A stretch of 64,000 nt of DNA from UBA4427 sp045106235 (GTDB lineage Bacteria; Myxococcota_A; UBA9160; UBA4427). This document shows positions 18,245-26,039 of the stretch, one piece after another. The translations under genes were made by a program, and so were the position numbers. How positions within the stretch are numbered: the stretch's first letter is position 1; every line of letters begins with the position of its first letter. The notes under the pieces were generated by a model. That model did no database searches. It saw only the letters and a program-made list of their open reading frames with translations, and was not told the DNA's origin. Where the stretch lies: the NCBI GenBank assembly GCA_045106235.1, contig JBGCEJ010000016.1, positions 46,136 to 110,135 of the forward strand, written 5' to 3'.

Positions 18245-18688
18245 ATGGGTCTGTTCGATTTCGTAAAAGATGCTGGGGAAGGACTTCTCGGCAAGCTGAC
18301 GGGCTCCGCCGCAGAAGACTCGCAGGCCGTTCAGGGCCGAGTGCAGGATCTGGGCCTTGGCGTCGAAGGACTCCGCGTCCAAGTCGACGGCGACCGAGCC
18401 GTGATTCAGGGCCAGGCGGCCAATCAAGCCGAAGCTGAGAAAGCCATCATCGCCGCGGGCAACGTCCCCGGGATCTCCCAAGTGGACGACCAGCTTGAAG
18501 TCAAGGCGCCTTCCAAGCCGTCGCAGTACTACAAGGTGCAGAGCGGTGATTCGCTCTCGAAGATCGCCAAGGAATTCTACGGCGACCCGATGAAATACCC
18601 GGATATTTTCGAAGCCAACAAGCCCATGCTGAAGGACGTCGACAAGATCTATCCGGGACAGGTCCTGCGCATTCCGCCGCTCGACTAG
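18245..18688 (+). CDS. kbp: Potassium-binding BON-LysM protein Kbp/YgaU
   Basis: 147 residues, almost the same length and layout as E. coli Kbp (149). MGLFDFVKDAGE opens the protein, a BON domain covers roughly residues 25-88 (VEGLRVQVDGDRAVIQG, NVPGISQVDDQL), and a LysM domain closes it (YKVQSGDSLSKIAKEFYGD to IFEANKPMLKDVDKIYPGQ). In E. coli the protein binds K+ in the cytoplasm. GGAG precedes the ATG by about ten bases. It is a single gene. There is no signal peptide, so LysM here is not expected to bind periplasmic wall. Confidence 0.93.
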   Translation: MGLFDFVKDAGEGLLGKLTGSAAEDSQAVQGRVQDLGLGVEGLRVQVDGDRAVIQGQAANQAEAEKAIIAAGNVPGISQVDDQLEVKAPSKPSQYYKVQSGDSLSKIAKEFYGDPMKYPDIFEANKPMLKDVDKIYPGQVLRIPPLD

Positions 18689-18771
18689 TTCGGCGAATCT
18701 GCCTGAACTGACTTGGGACGACTTAAAAAACAGCCCGCTCGTCGGGAAGCGTCTCAGCCACCACGCTCAAA

Positions 18772-18790
18772 TCGCGACTGTGTGTCGCGA
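18772..18790 (+). other. Hairpin next to a ribosome-binding site
   Basis: TCGCGAC and GTCGCGA form a perfect seven-base stem around TGTGT, seven bases before the AAGGGG ribosome site of the following lipoprotein gene. It could act as a translational control or operator half-sites. Confidence 0.4.
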
Positions 18791-18807
18791 CCCAAAAGGG
18801 GAAAATA

Positions 18808-19206
18808 ATGAAGAAGATGATGATCCTACTCGCCGCCAGCATGCTCGTATTCAGCGTCGCCTGCAGTGGAGATGATGCCAAGGACGCGGCGAACAGCGCC
18901 GCCAACAGCGCAACCGATGCCGCGAACAACGCCGGGAACGCCGCTTCCGACATGATGAACAAGGCCGGGAACGCCGCGGGCGATGCCGCGAAGGCCGCCA
19001 CGGACAGCGCCCATGGCATGGTTGATTCAGCCAAGGATGCCGCCGCCGGAATGGCAGGCAGCGCCGTTGCGAGCTGTCGCTCGATGGCGGAAGCCGGCAA
19101 CTACGGTGCCGCCCTTGAGGTTTGCAAGAAGGCCCACGAGATGATGCCCGACGATCTCGCGCTCGAGCATGCCTATCAGCAGGCGCAGGCGGCCGCGGGG
19201 AACTAG
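18808..19206 (+). CDS. Small Ala/Asn-rich lipoprotein
   Basis: 132 residues. The signal peptide ends in a lipobox (VFSVAC, Cys19). Residues 22-80 are a string of short amphipathic repeats built on DAANSA/NKAGNAAGDAAK-type units, expected to form a long helix. The C-terminal 50 residues (CRSMAEAGNYGAALEVCKKAHEMMPDD) resemble a single TPR-like helical pair and contain two Cys. The helical stalk layout is that of many small outer-membrane lipoproteins, but no function can be assigned. AAGGGG gives a clear ribosome site and an intrinsic terminator follows. Confidence 0.8.
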   Translation: MKKMMILLAASMLVFSVACSGDDAKDAANSAANSATDAANNAGNAASDMMNKAGNAAGDAAKAATDSAHGMVDSAKDAAAGMAGSAVASCRSMAEAGNYGAALEVCKKAHEMMPDDLALEHAYQQAQAAAGN

Positions 19207-19232
19207 ACCGCCCGGATCGCTATAAAGACCTA

Positions 19233-19273
19233 AGGAGCCCTCGTCCCGCCCGGGACGGGGGCTCTTTGCTTTG
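19233..19273 (+). terminator. Intrinsic terminator after the small lipoprotein gene
   Basis: GAGCCC and CGTCCCG pair with GGACG and GGGGCTC, followed by TTTGCTTT. Confidence 0.75.
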
Positions 19274-19301
19274 AAGCCGCCTCCGCCTTACAGTCCGCCG
19301 C

Positions 19302-20651
19302 ATGCGGGCCAATTTCCCCTTTCGCCCGGCTTCCTTCCCGGTCTACTACGGCTGGGTCGTCCTGGCCGTCTCCACGGTCGGGCTCATCATGAGCGCGCCG
19401 GGACAAACCATCGGGGTCTCCGTTTTCACGGAGGATCTCCTCCAAGCAACTGGCTTGTCGAGGGTCGAATTCAGCAACGCATACCTTGTCGGAACTCTCG
19501 CGAGCGGCCTATGCCTCCCGTATGCGGGGACCTTGATCGACCGCGCGGGGGTCCGGGCCGGCGTCGTCGCCGCCTCTCTCGGACTCGGGCTCGTCCTCGC
19601 TGGCCTCAGCCAGATCGACCGCGCGGCGGCACGTCTTGCGGAAGTGGGCCTGCCGCTACCCCAGACTACCTTTGCGCTTTTTTGCATCGGCTTTCTCGGA
19701 CTCCGGTTCACGGGTCAGGGCGTCCTCACCCTCGTCTGCCGGACGATGTTAGGTCGCTGGTTCGAACGCCGGCGGGGGCTCGTCTCTTCCATCGCGGCGC
19801 CCTTCTCAACCCTGGCCTTCGCGAGCTCGCCGATTTTTCTCGGCGCATGGGTCAACGAATCCGGCTGGCGCGATGCTTGGCTGGAAATGGCGCTGATCGT
19901 CGGATTCGGCATGGCGTTTTTCGGCTGGCTCTTTTTCCGCGAAAGCCCCGAGGACTGTGGCCTGATCATGGAGGGCGGCGCGGCGCCCGCGGTTGAAGCC
20001 GGGAGCGAGAGCGGCGCTGAAGACGAGGGCGAGGGCGAGGGAAGCGCGCAAGCCGAGACCACAGGCCGCGACTTCACCCGCGGTGAAGCCCTACGGACAG
20101 CAGCGTTCTGGATCGTCACGATCGGTATCGCCAACCACGCCATGGTCGGCACAGGCATCGCCCTCCATATCGTCGACCTCGGCGCCGAAATCGGACTCGA
20201 CGAAGCCGCCGCGCTCCGAGTATTCCTCCCCGTCACGATGATCAGCATGCCCACGGCCATCATCATGGGACTCGCCGTCGACCGCTTCCCCATCCGCTTC
20301 CTGATCATGGGCATGATGCTGGGGCAGATGCTCATGTTCGGACTCGCGCCGCACATGAACGACCCCCTTCTCTACAGAATCTGTATTGCGGGCTGGGGCT
20401 TATCCGCCGGCTTTTACGGACCACTCACCGTCGCAGCGCTTCCGAACTTCTTCGGGCGGACCCATCTCGGCGCGATCTCGGGGGTCATGATGATGGTCAT
20501 CGTGATCGCCAGCGCACTCGGCCCCGCCCTCCTCGCCGGATTCAAGGCGCATTTCGGATCCTATGCGCCCGGCCTGCATGCCCTCGCGTTCTTGCCCCTG
20601 GTGGTCTTCATCGCGGCGCCCTTTACGCGCAACCCACGGCCCGCGGCCTAG
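19302..20651 (+). CDS. MFS transporter
   Basis: 449 residues with twelve predicted membrane segments in two halves of six. Between the halves lies a long acidic loop (SGAEDEGEGEG) at about 225-255. The N-terminal GWVVLAVSTVGLIMSAPGQT and the A-motif-like RWFERRRGLVSSIAA resemble the oxalate/formate and monocarboxylate branch of the major facilitator superfamily. The substrate is unknown and there is no operon partner. It is followed by a GC-rich tandem repeat. Confidence 0.85.
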   Translation: MRANFPFRPASFPVYYGWVVLAVSTVGLIMSAPGQTIGVSVFTEDLLQATGLSRVEFSNAYLVGTLASGLCLPYAGTLIDRAGVRAGVVAASLGLGLVLAGLSQIDRAAARLAEVGLPLPQTTFALFCIGFLGLRFTGQGVLTLVCRTMLGRWFERRRGLVSSIAAPFSTLAFASSPIFLGAWVNESGWRDAWLEMALIVGFGMAFFGWLFFRESPEDCGLIMEGGAAPAVEAGSESGAEDEGEGEGSAQAETTGRDFTRGEALRTAAFWIVTIGIANHAMVGTGIALHIVDLGAEIGLDEAAALRVFLPVTMISMPTAIIMGLAVDRFPIRFLIMGMMLGQMLMFGLAPHMNDPLLYRICIAGWGLSAGFYGPLTVAALPNFFGRTHLGAISGVMMMVIVIASALGPALLAGFKAHFGSYAPGLHALAFLPLVVFIAAPFTRNPRPAA

Positions 20652-20712
20652 CGCGACGCCCCAGACTCCCCCGACGCCCCCGACGCCCCGACGCCCCGAC
20701 GCCCGGACGCGA
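20652..20712. repeat. 8-9-bp tandem repeat after the MFS stop
   Basis: CCCGACGCC-type units follow each other at least five times between the MFS stop (20649-20651) and about 20710, with slight length changes between units. It lies in a convergent gap ahead of the leftward operon end at 20759. Confidence 0.7.
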
Positions 20713-20758
20713 AAGCCGAGCGCCGCAGATCACGACGCGGCCCCGGCCAGCGAAAAAG

Positions 20759-22162
20759 CTAGGATTTGTCGCGATCGACCTGCGCCTCGATTTTCGTGAA
20801 GAGCGCCGGGAAATCGACCCCCGCGACCTCCTGCATCGCTGCACGAAGCGAAGCGATCGTCACCTGCGCATTCGTCCGTTCGAGCGCGCGCACAACACCG
20901 TCGAGGTTCTGTTCGCCATTCGTGGCTTCACGAATCGCTTCGTCGATTTCCACAATCGCAAGCACCGCCTTCGACCGCGCCGAGCCGTCCATATCCCCGT
21001 TCAATTTCGCCCGACTCCGGGCAGCACGCTGCGCGAGCGACTCCATCGCGGCGTCGAAGCGATCCTGGGAAAGCGTTTTGGAGCGACGCAGAAGTTCGAT
21101 CGAGTAGTACTCAGCGATGCCTTCTACGATCCATTGCCCGTCCGGACCCGACCGGGCATGCATCAATGAATGCATGAACTCGTGCAGAAGCGGGCTCGAG
21201 CTGTCCTGGCTGATCAGGGGGCGATCCACATGCAGATACACCGAATTCGGCCCCGAAAGACCACCCCGCCACATCGGATCACCCGCAACCACGACCTGAA
21301 GCCGCTCCGGCAGGCTGCCAAAAAGCGTGCTCAGCTCGGGCATCCCCCAGCGCAGTAGTGCCAACACATCCATGCGTCGAACACCCTGCCCCGATGGTCC
21401 TGCGATCGAGATTTTCGTCTCGCCAATGGTTTCTCGCACGACGCCTAACTTGCCGAAAGCGAACCAGCCATTCGGGCGATCGAAACGAGTGCGCTCGTGA
21501 TTGATTTCATACGTCCCGTTTCGCGAACGCGGGTAGGGCAAAGCTGCGCTCCAGCCTTCCGGTAGCCGAAGGCGCATGCGCGATTTCGAAATCGCTCCGG
21601 GCGTCGTTCGGATCCGAATCCGCGGCACGAGATCCTGCCCCCGCAGAATCGCCCAGCTCTTGGCACACCGAGAATCGTAGGCTTTCTCATCCCGCAAATG
21701 GTCGATCGAAAAGACGTAGCGAAGCTGACCACCGCCCTTGCGCGGCTTCCAGAGAATTCCGCCCTCCACCTCTTCGAGGGTCCCATCGGACTCAATCGCG
21801 CGGTAGCGCATCGGGTCGAAGGCGAGGCGAATCCATTCAACCTCCTCGGCGCCCTTGCCGAGCCGAATCGTCACATGTGCACTCTTCTCGCTCGCCACCA
21901 AGAGCATCTCATAGGTCACATCGAATTCGGGCGGAGGCGCTTTCTCCTCCTCTGCGGCTTCGGATGCGCCGGCCTCTTTGCCCGAAGCCTTCGCAGCCTC
22001 AGCCTTGTTCGTCTCCGACGCCTTCTCTGATGCGCCCGCTTTCTCATCCCCCGCCGCGCCCGAGGGATCGGCCGGAGAGAGCAGCAGACTCATCGCCAAC
22101 AAGAGCACAGCGGCAATGCGATCGGCGCGGAGAGCGCGCAGGGCGCGAAGGGAATGCCTCAT
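20759..22162 (-). CDS. Secreted gluzincin-like metalloprotein
   Basis: 467 residues with a signal peptide (about 1-37) and an Ala/Glu/Lys-rich linker to about residue 78. The C-terminal part has HEFMH (327-331) with a candidate third ligand Glu347 in WIVEGIAEYYS, the HExxH...E layout of gluzincin peptidases (M1/M61-like). The middle part is beta-rich like the N-terminal domain of such enzymes. Its start overlaps the stop of the ligase gene as ATGA, so it is the last gene of the five-gene leftward operon. Peptidase activity is inferred from the motif; the substrate is unknown, but the periplasm is expected. Confidence 0.8.
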   Translation of the reverse strand: MRHSLRALRALRADRIAAVLLLAMSLLLSPADPSGAAGDEKAGASEKASETNKAEAAKASGKEAGASEAAEEEKAPPPEFDVTYEMLLVASEKSAHVTIRLGKGAEEVEWIRLAFDPMRYRAIESDGTLEEVEGGILWKPRKGGGQLRYVFSIDHLRDEKAYDSRCAKSWAILRGQDLVPRIRIRTTPGAISKSRMRLRLPEGWSAALPYPRSRNGTYEINHERTRFDRPNGWFAFGKLGVVRETIGETKISIAGPSGQGVRRMDVLALLRWGMPELSTLFGSLPERLQVVVAGDPMWRGGLSGPNSVYLHVDRPLISQDSSSPLLHEFMHSLMHARSGPDGQWIVEGIAEYYSIELLRRSKTLSQDRFDAAMESLAQRAARSRAKLNGDMDGSARSKAVLAIVEIDEAIREATNGEQNLDGVVRALERTNAQVTIASLRAAMQEVAGVDFPALFTKIEAQVDRDKS

Positions 22163-23103
22163 TGCATCTCCCTCGCGAGTTCCGCAGCGACCCGAAGGCG
22201 ATCCTCGAGCGGAAGACCGCGTGTTTCCTGTCCCCGGATCGCTTCCAAGCGAGGCAGCAGCCCCGTCCGGTTCGCCAGCTGAATCGCCAGCCCCGGCCGT
22301 GCATTCAGCTCCAGGATCATGGGCCCATGCCGCGCATCGATCACCACATCGGCGCCGACATAACCGAGCCCGGTTTCATCCGTGGCCCGCACCGCGACGG
22401 ACACGGCCTGCTCTAGATTCGGAATTGGAGTTCCCACAACGGGTTCAAGTGTATCGGGATGGACCTCAACAGGTGTGCTCCCGATCACCGCGAATCGGGT
22501 TCTCCCCGAAGCCAGGTCCACCCCAGCGCCCACGGCTCCCTGATGCAGGTTCGCTCGCCCGCCGGAACGCTTCGTCGGCAATCGAGTCATCGCGAGCACG
22601 GGCACACCCCGAAACACGATGATCCGAATATCCGGCACCCCGTCGTAGGAAATCCGCTCGAAATCCGGATGAACGAGGAGTCGCTCCTCGGCGAAAGCAA
22701 CGTCGGGCTTCCCACCCAGGGCGTAGAGCCCCGAAACGATGCTCTCCGCGTGATAGGCAAGCCCTTCGGGCGAGAGCGTTCGCCCTCCAGAAAGCACCCA
22801 GCCTCGATCCGTCGCCTCCCCCACGACCAAGATCCCGTTCCCCATCGCCCCCATCGCGGGCTTCAGCACGAAATCCGATTTCCCGCGCAGCGCCGCGACG
22901 AGCTGCTTCACATCGCCGTGCCGCTCTGCTTTCCCAAACACTTCCGCGACCGGAAGCGAAGCGCCCCGGCAAAGCGCCTTCGTCTTCAGCTTATCGTCGA
23001 CCAGAGGATAGAGATGCCGCGGGTTCTCTCCCTGCGTAAAGGAGATATTGCGCTCATTGATCCCTAACACGCCGCGCCGGCGCAGGTCTCCCCAGAGCGT
23101 CAT
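22159..23103 (-). CDS. RimK-related alpha-L-glutamate ligase-like ATP-grasp protein
   Basis: 314 residues from the ATG at 23103; this start makes an ATGA overlap with the upstream stop, and the opening TLWGDLRRRGVLGINERN is that of the rimK-related family (TIGR02291 type). ATP-grasp features include FVLKPAMGAMGNGI near residue 100 and the metal-binding MILELNARPGLAIQ near 275. RimK-type enzymes form an amide between Glu and a protein or small acceptor; the acceptor of this branch is unknown. There is no signal peptide, so it should act in the cytoplasm. A longer frame upstream is a track artefact. Confidence 0.9.
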   Translation of the reverse strand: MTLWGDLRRRGVLGINERNISFTQGENPRHLYPLVDDKLKTKALCRGASLPVAEVFGKAERHGDVKQLVAALRGKSDFVLKPAMGAMGNGILVVGEATDRGWVLSGGRTLSPEGLAYHAESIVSGLYALGGKPDVAFAEERLLVHPDFERISYDGVPDIRIIVFRGVPVLAMTRLPTKRSGGRANLHQGAVGAGVDLASGRTRFAVIGSTPVEVHPDTLEPVVGTPIPNLEQAVSVAVRATDETGLGYVGADVVIDARHGPMILELNARPGLAIQLANRTGLLPRLEAIRGQETRGLPLEDRLRVAAELAREMQ

Positions 23104-24689
23104 GAGTTTAATTCCAGCGCATCCTCGCGCACGAGCGACCGAAAGCGCCAAAGCTCGGCGACTCGGTACCCCGTGTAGCCGCCAATCAGAACCAGCAGCC
23201 CCATCACGCAGAGAATCAGCTCGGGGAAGCCAAAGAAAATATGCTCTAGCCATGCTGAGCGGAAAATCGGATAAGCGAGGGCCGAGAGCAGAAAGGAACC
23301 CGCCATCAGCTTCAGCGAGGACTGCCATCCCTCTTCCAGCGTCGTCACCGAGATCCGTTCGATTAACATCGCGAAAATCACAATGGGAAAAAGCAGCCCG
23401 CTCATGAGCCCCCGGCCTCCCACTTCATAGCCAAGCTGCGCGAGTCCCATCACGAAGAGAATCACGACGCATAACAAGAGACAGAGTCGCGGCACAAAGA
23501 GAAGCCGCAAGCGGTCAAGTAGCAGCCTGCTCACCACGCCGGCGGAAAGCACCGCCGAAACCAAGAGGAGCCCGGTCGAAAGCGTCGTTTGGCGCAGCGA
23601 AAGCGCGATCAAGAGCGGCATGAACGTGCCAAAGGTGCGAATTCCGATCAGGTTCCGGAAAGCCGCGGCGATCAGAACTGCGGCCGGAATCAAGAGCAAG
23701 ATGCGAAGAATCGACTGCGTCTCGAGCGGCAAGCGATAGAGCGACATCGCGCGCCAGAAGGGGCTTTTGGGCGAAACGAAAGAGGCCAGCTCAGAGGGAC
23801 GCAGAGATTCACGCATCACCTGCACGTCGAGATGTGAGCTCGTGATGCCATTCGTCGCGACGAGAGGCCGGTCGCCGCGCGCCAGCACAACGAAATCAGA
23901 GGGGAATTCGCTGGGCGACTCTGACGAAACCATCAGCGGAATCCACTCGCCTCGCGTCCATGCCTCGACGAAGCGCGTCGTCCCCACGCGCCCTGCGGCC
24001 CGGAGCCGAACGCCGGTGGCGATACGCGCATCTACCCCCGCGCCTTCAAGCAGAGCGACCAAGAGCCGGCTCTTGCCGATTTCGCTGCCTTCCCGCGCTC
24101 GGAGGACGATCCGCGGATCGTCACTGCCGCCGTTCACCGCTTCGACTTCATGAGCAACGAAGCCGAAGCTGCTGGCGATAATCGCATCCGAATCGTCGCC
24201 TTCTTCGATTCCCAGCCGCGCAAGCATCTCCGCGACCGCGGGCGGAACCGCCGGGCGGCGACGTTTTTTCTCATCGGGGGGCGGCGGTCCTAGACTCCCA
24301 AGAGACGTGCCCTCGGGCAGCTCGGGGAGATGCACGCGGTAGGTGAAGGCGACGCTCTTCGTCTCCTCGATCCGGCCCGACCAGGTCGCTCGGCGCTCGG
24401 GACCAAATCGGTCGCGCCCGGGTTCCGTTCGATCATCGAGCCGGTAGCTGAGACCATCGTCAAAGGTCTGCTCGTCGAGCAGAACCTGCTGATCATCGGC
24501 GCTCGGGACCGTCAGCTCAATTCGGCCGCGCCGGTTTTGCCCCAGCGCCGTGACCTCCATCTCAACCCGCCACACCCGCGCGCGGGGGTCCAGACGCAGT
24601 TCCATGCCGAGCACGAGATGCTTGTAGACGAAGGTCGAGCCGCCGAGAAGAATCAGGACGGCGGCTGTCCAGATGACGGCTCGATTCAT
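23100..24689 (-). CDS. Inactive transglutaminase fused to seven membrane helices
   Basis: 529 residues: one N-terminal anchor (about 6-26), a periplasmic beta region, a transglutaminase-like domain (about 155-260, with KSRLLVALLEGAGVDARIATG and RFVEAWTRGEWIPLM) and a C-terminal block of about seven membrane helices from about 330 on. The region lacks a clear Cys nucleophile at the expected position: SEIGKSRLL stands where active enzymes have a Cys. This matches the family known as inactive transglutaminase plus 7TM, which typically sits beside the RimK-like ligase found next to it here. It is coupled to that ligase by ATGA and lies nine bases after the desuccinylase gene. Confidence 0.88.
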   Translation of the reverse strand: MNRAVIWTAAVLILLGGSTFVYKHLVLGMELRLDPRARVWRVEMEVTALGQNRRGRIELTVPSADDQQVLLDEQTFDDGLSYRLDDRTEPGRDRFGPERRATWSGRIEETKSVAFTYRVHLPELPEGTSLGSLGPPPPDEKKRRRPAVPPAVAEMLARLGIEEGDDSDAIIASSFGFVAHEVEAVNGGSDDPRIVLRAREGSEIGKSRLLVALLEGAGVDARIATGVRLRAAGRVGTTRFVEAWTRGEWIPLMVSSESPSEFPSDFVVLARGDRPLVATNGITSSHLDVQVMRESLRPSELASFVSPKSPFWRAMSLYRLPLETQSILRILLLIPAAVLIAAAFRNLIGIRTFGTFMPLLIALSLRQTTLSTGLLLVSAVLSAGVVSRLLLDRLRLLFVPRLCLLLCVVILFVMGLAQLGYEVGGRGLMSGLLFPIVIFAMLIERISVTTLEEGWQSSLKLMAGSFLLSALAYPIFRSAWLEHIFFGFPELILCVMGLLVLIGGYTGYRVAELWRFRSLVREDALELNS

Positions 24690-24698
24690 CTGGGAAGG

Positions 24699-26039
24699 CT
24701 ACTCGGGGCGCTCCTCGGGGTCCAGCCCTTCGACTGCCTCTTCACGTGGCGCCACGCGGGGCGCCGCGTTTCTCTGCCCCGGAGAAGAGGTCAGAGGACG
24801 CGGCTCAAAGCCCAGATGAAAAGCCGCGAATCCGGGCATCACAACCTGGTCGAGTGCCATTCCGATAATGCGGCCCGAGATCGGGGATTTCACCGTTTCC
24901 ACCTCTTCAGACAGCGGATCGGAAATCGTGCCCAAGGTCTCGCCCGCCCGAACCTCCTGCCCCAGCGAGACGCGAGAAACTAAAATCCCGCCCTGATCGC
25001 AGCGCACCCATTTCGTTCGCAAATAGGCCACCGGGGACGATTGGGGCTTCACGGATGTCCCGGCGGCGATCATCCCTTTCGCCTCGAGCAGCCGCAAAAT
25101 TCCCTGGAGCGCCTCTTCGACATGGGCCTTGTTGAAACGCGCTGACTCACCCGCCTCGACTGTGATGGCGGGGATCCCAGCATCCGTTGCAGCGCGTCGA
25201 AGCGTTCCGATCCGCCCGGCGCTGTTCACAACGATCGCGCCGAATGCCGCCGCCAGCTGCGCGGTCTTCACATCTGCGAGATCGGCGCGGAGCTGATGCA
25301 GGTTCGCGCGATGAAAGGACCCCGTATGCAAGTCCACTAAAGCGTCGCAGCCGAGGATCGCCGAACTGAAAAGACTCTCAGCGATCCGAGAAGCGGAGCT
25401 TCCATCGAGGCTCCCCGGGAAGAAGCGGTTCAAATCGCGCCGATCGGGCAGGTAGCGGGAGCCTCGGCGAAATGCGGAGGGGTTCGCAATCGGTACCGCC
25501 AGCACGGTGCCCTTCAGCGTGATCGGAGACAAGACGGTCAGCGCGCGGCGAACCACCTCCACCCCATTGACCTCGTCACCATGAATCCCTGCGACGATGC
25601 AGACTCGCGGCCCGGGCGCGCGGCCGTGCACGATCGCCACATGGGTCTCGACTCGGGTCCCGGAGAAAGACTCGGAGCTCCGAAGCATGAGTCGCGCCAG
25701 GGTCCCGGGCTGCACCAACTCACCCAGCACGCGAATCGGCACGGGCAGACGAGGATCAATCTCGGGTGGCGCCGCGAGATCTGTCGGCGCGGGCACCTCG
25801 GCCGCTGCAGACGCCTCCGCCGATCCAGGCGGTTCAGCTGATTCAGATGCCCCGGGCGATTCGAGCGACTGGGGCGGTTCGAGCAAAGACGCTTCTTCGA
25901 CCGATCGCACATCCTCATCCGGGTCGGTATCGAACTCAGCTTGTGCTGAAGCCGCCGGCGCGCTCAAAACCACAACGAGCAGCATCAAAAGTGATGCTGC
26001 ACACGCTGCGATCGCCCCCCGAGAACTTCGGATCATCAC
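24699..26039 (-). CDS. Secreted succinylglutamate desuccinylase/aspartoacylase-family zinc enzyme
   Basis: 446 residues. There is a signal peptide to about residue 33 (SAPAASAQAE), then a Pro/Ser/Glu-rich linker to about 95. The zinc-carboxypeptidase-type domain has H153 and E156 in GIHGDE, H238 in DLHTGS and a catalytic-type E295 in TVEAGES. The C-terminal beta barrel (SPISGRIIGMALDQVVMPG) resembles the lipoyl-like end of this family. Such enzymes hydrolyse amide bonds next to acidic residues; here export and context suggest trimming of Glu-modified material in the periplasm (inference). The ATG overlaps the upstream stop. Confidence 0.87.
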   Translation of the reverse strand: MMIRSSRGAIAACAASLLMLLVVVLSAPAASAQAEFDTDPDEDVRSVEEASLLEPPQSLESPGASESAEPPGSAEASAAAEVPAPTDLAAPPEIDPRLPVPIRVLGELVQPGTLARLMLRSSESFSGTRVETHVAIVHGRAPGPRVCIVAGIHGDEVNGVEVVRRALTVLSPITLKGTVLAVPIANPSAFRRGSRYLPDRRDLNRFFPGSLDGSSASRIAESLFSSAILGCDALVDLHTGSFHRANLHQLRADLADVKTAQLAAAFGAIVVNSAGRIGTLRRAATDAGIPAITVEAGESARFNKAHVEEALQGILRLLEAKGMIAAGTSVKPQSSPVAYLRTKWVRCDQGGILVSRVSLGQEVRAGETLGTISDPLSEEVETVKSPISGRIIGMALDQVVMPGFAAFHLGFEPRPLTSSPGQRNAAPRVAPREEAVEGLDPEERPE

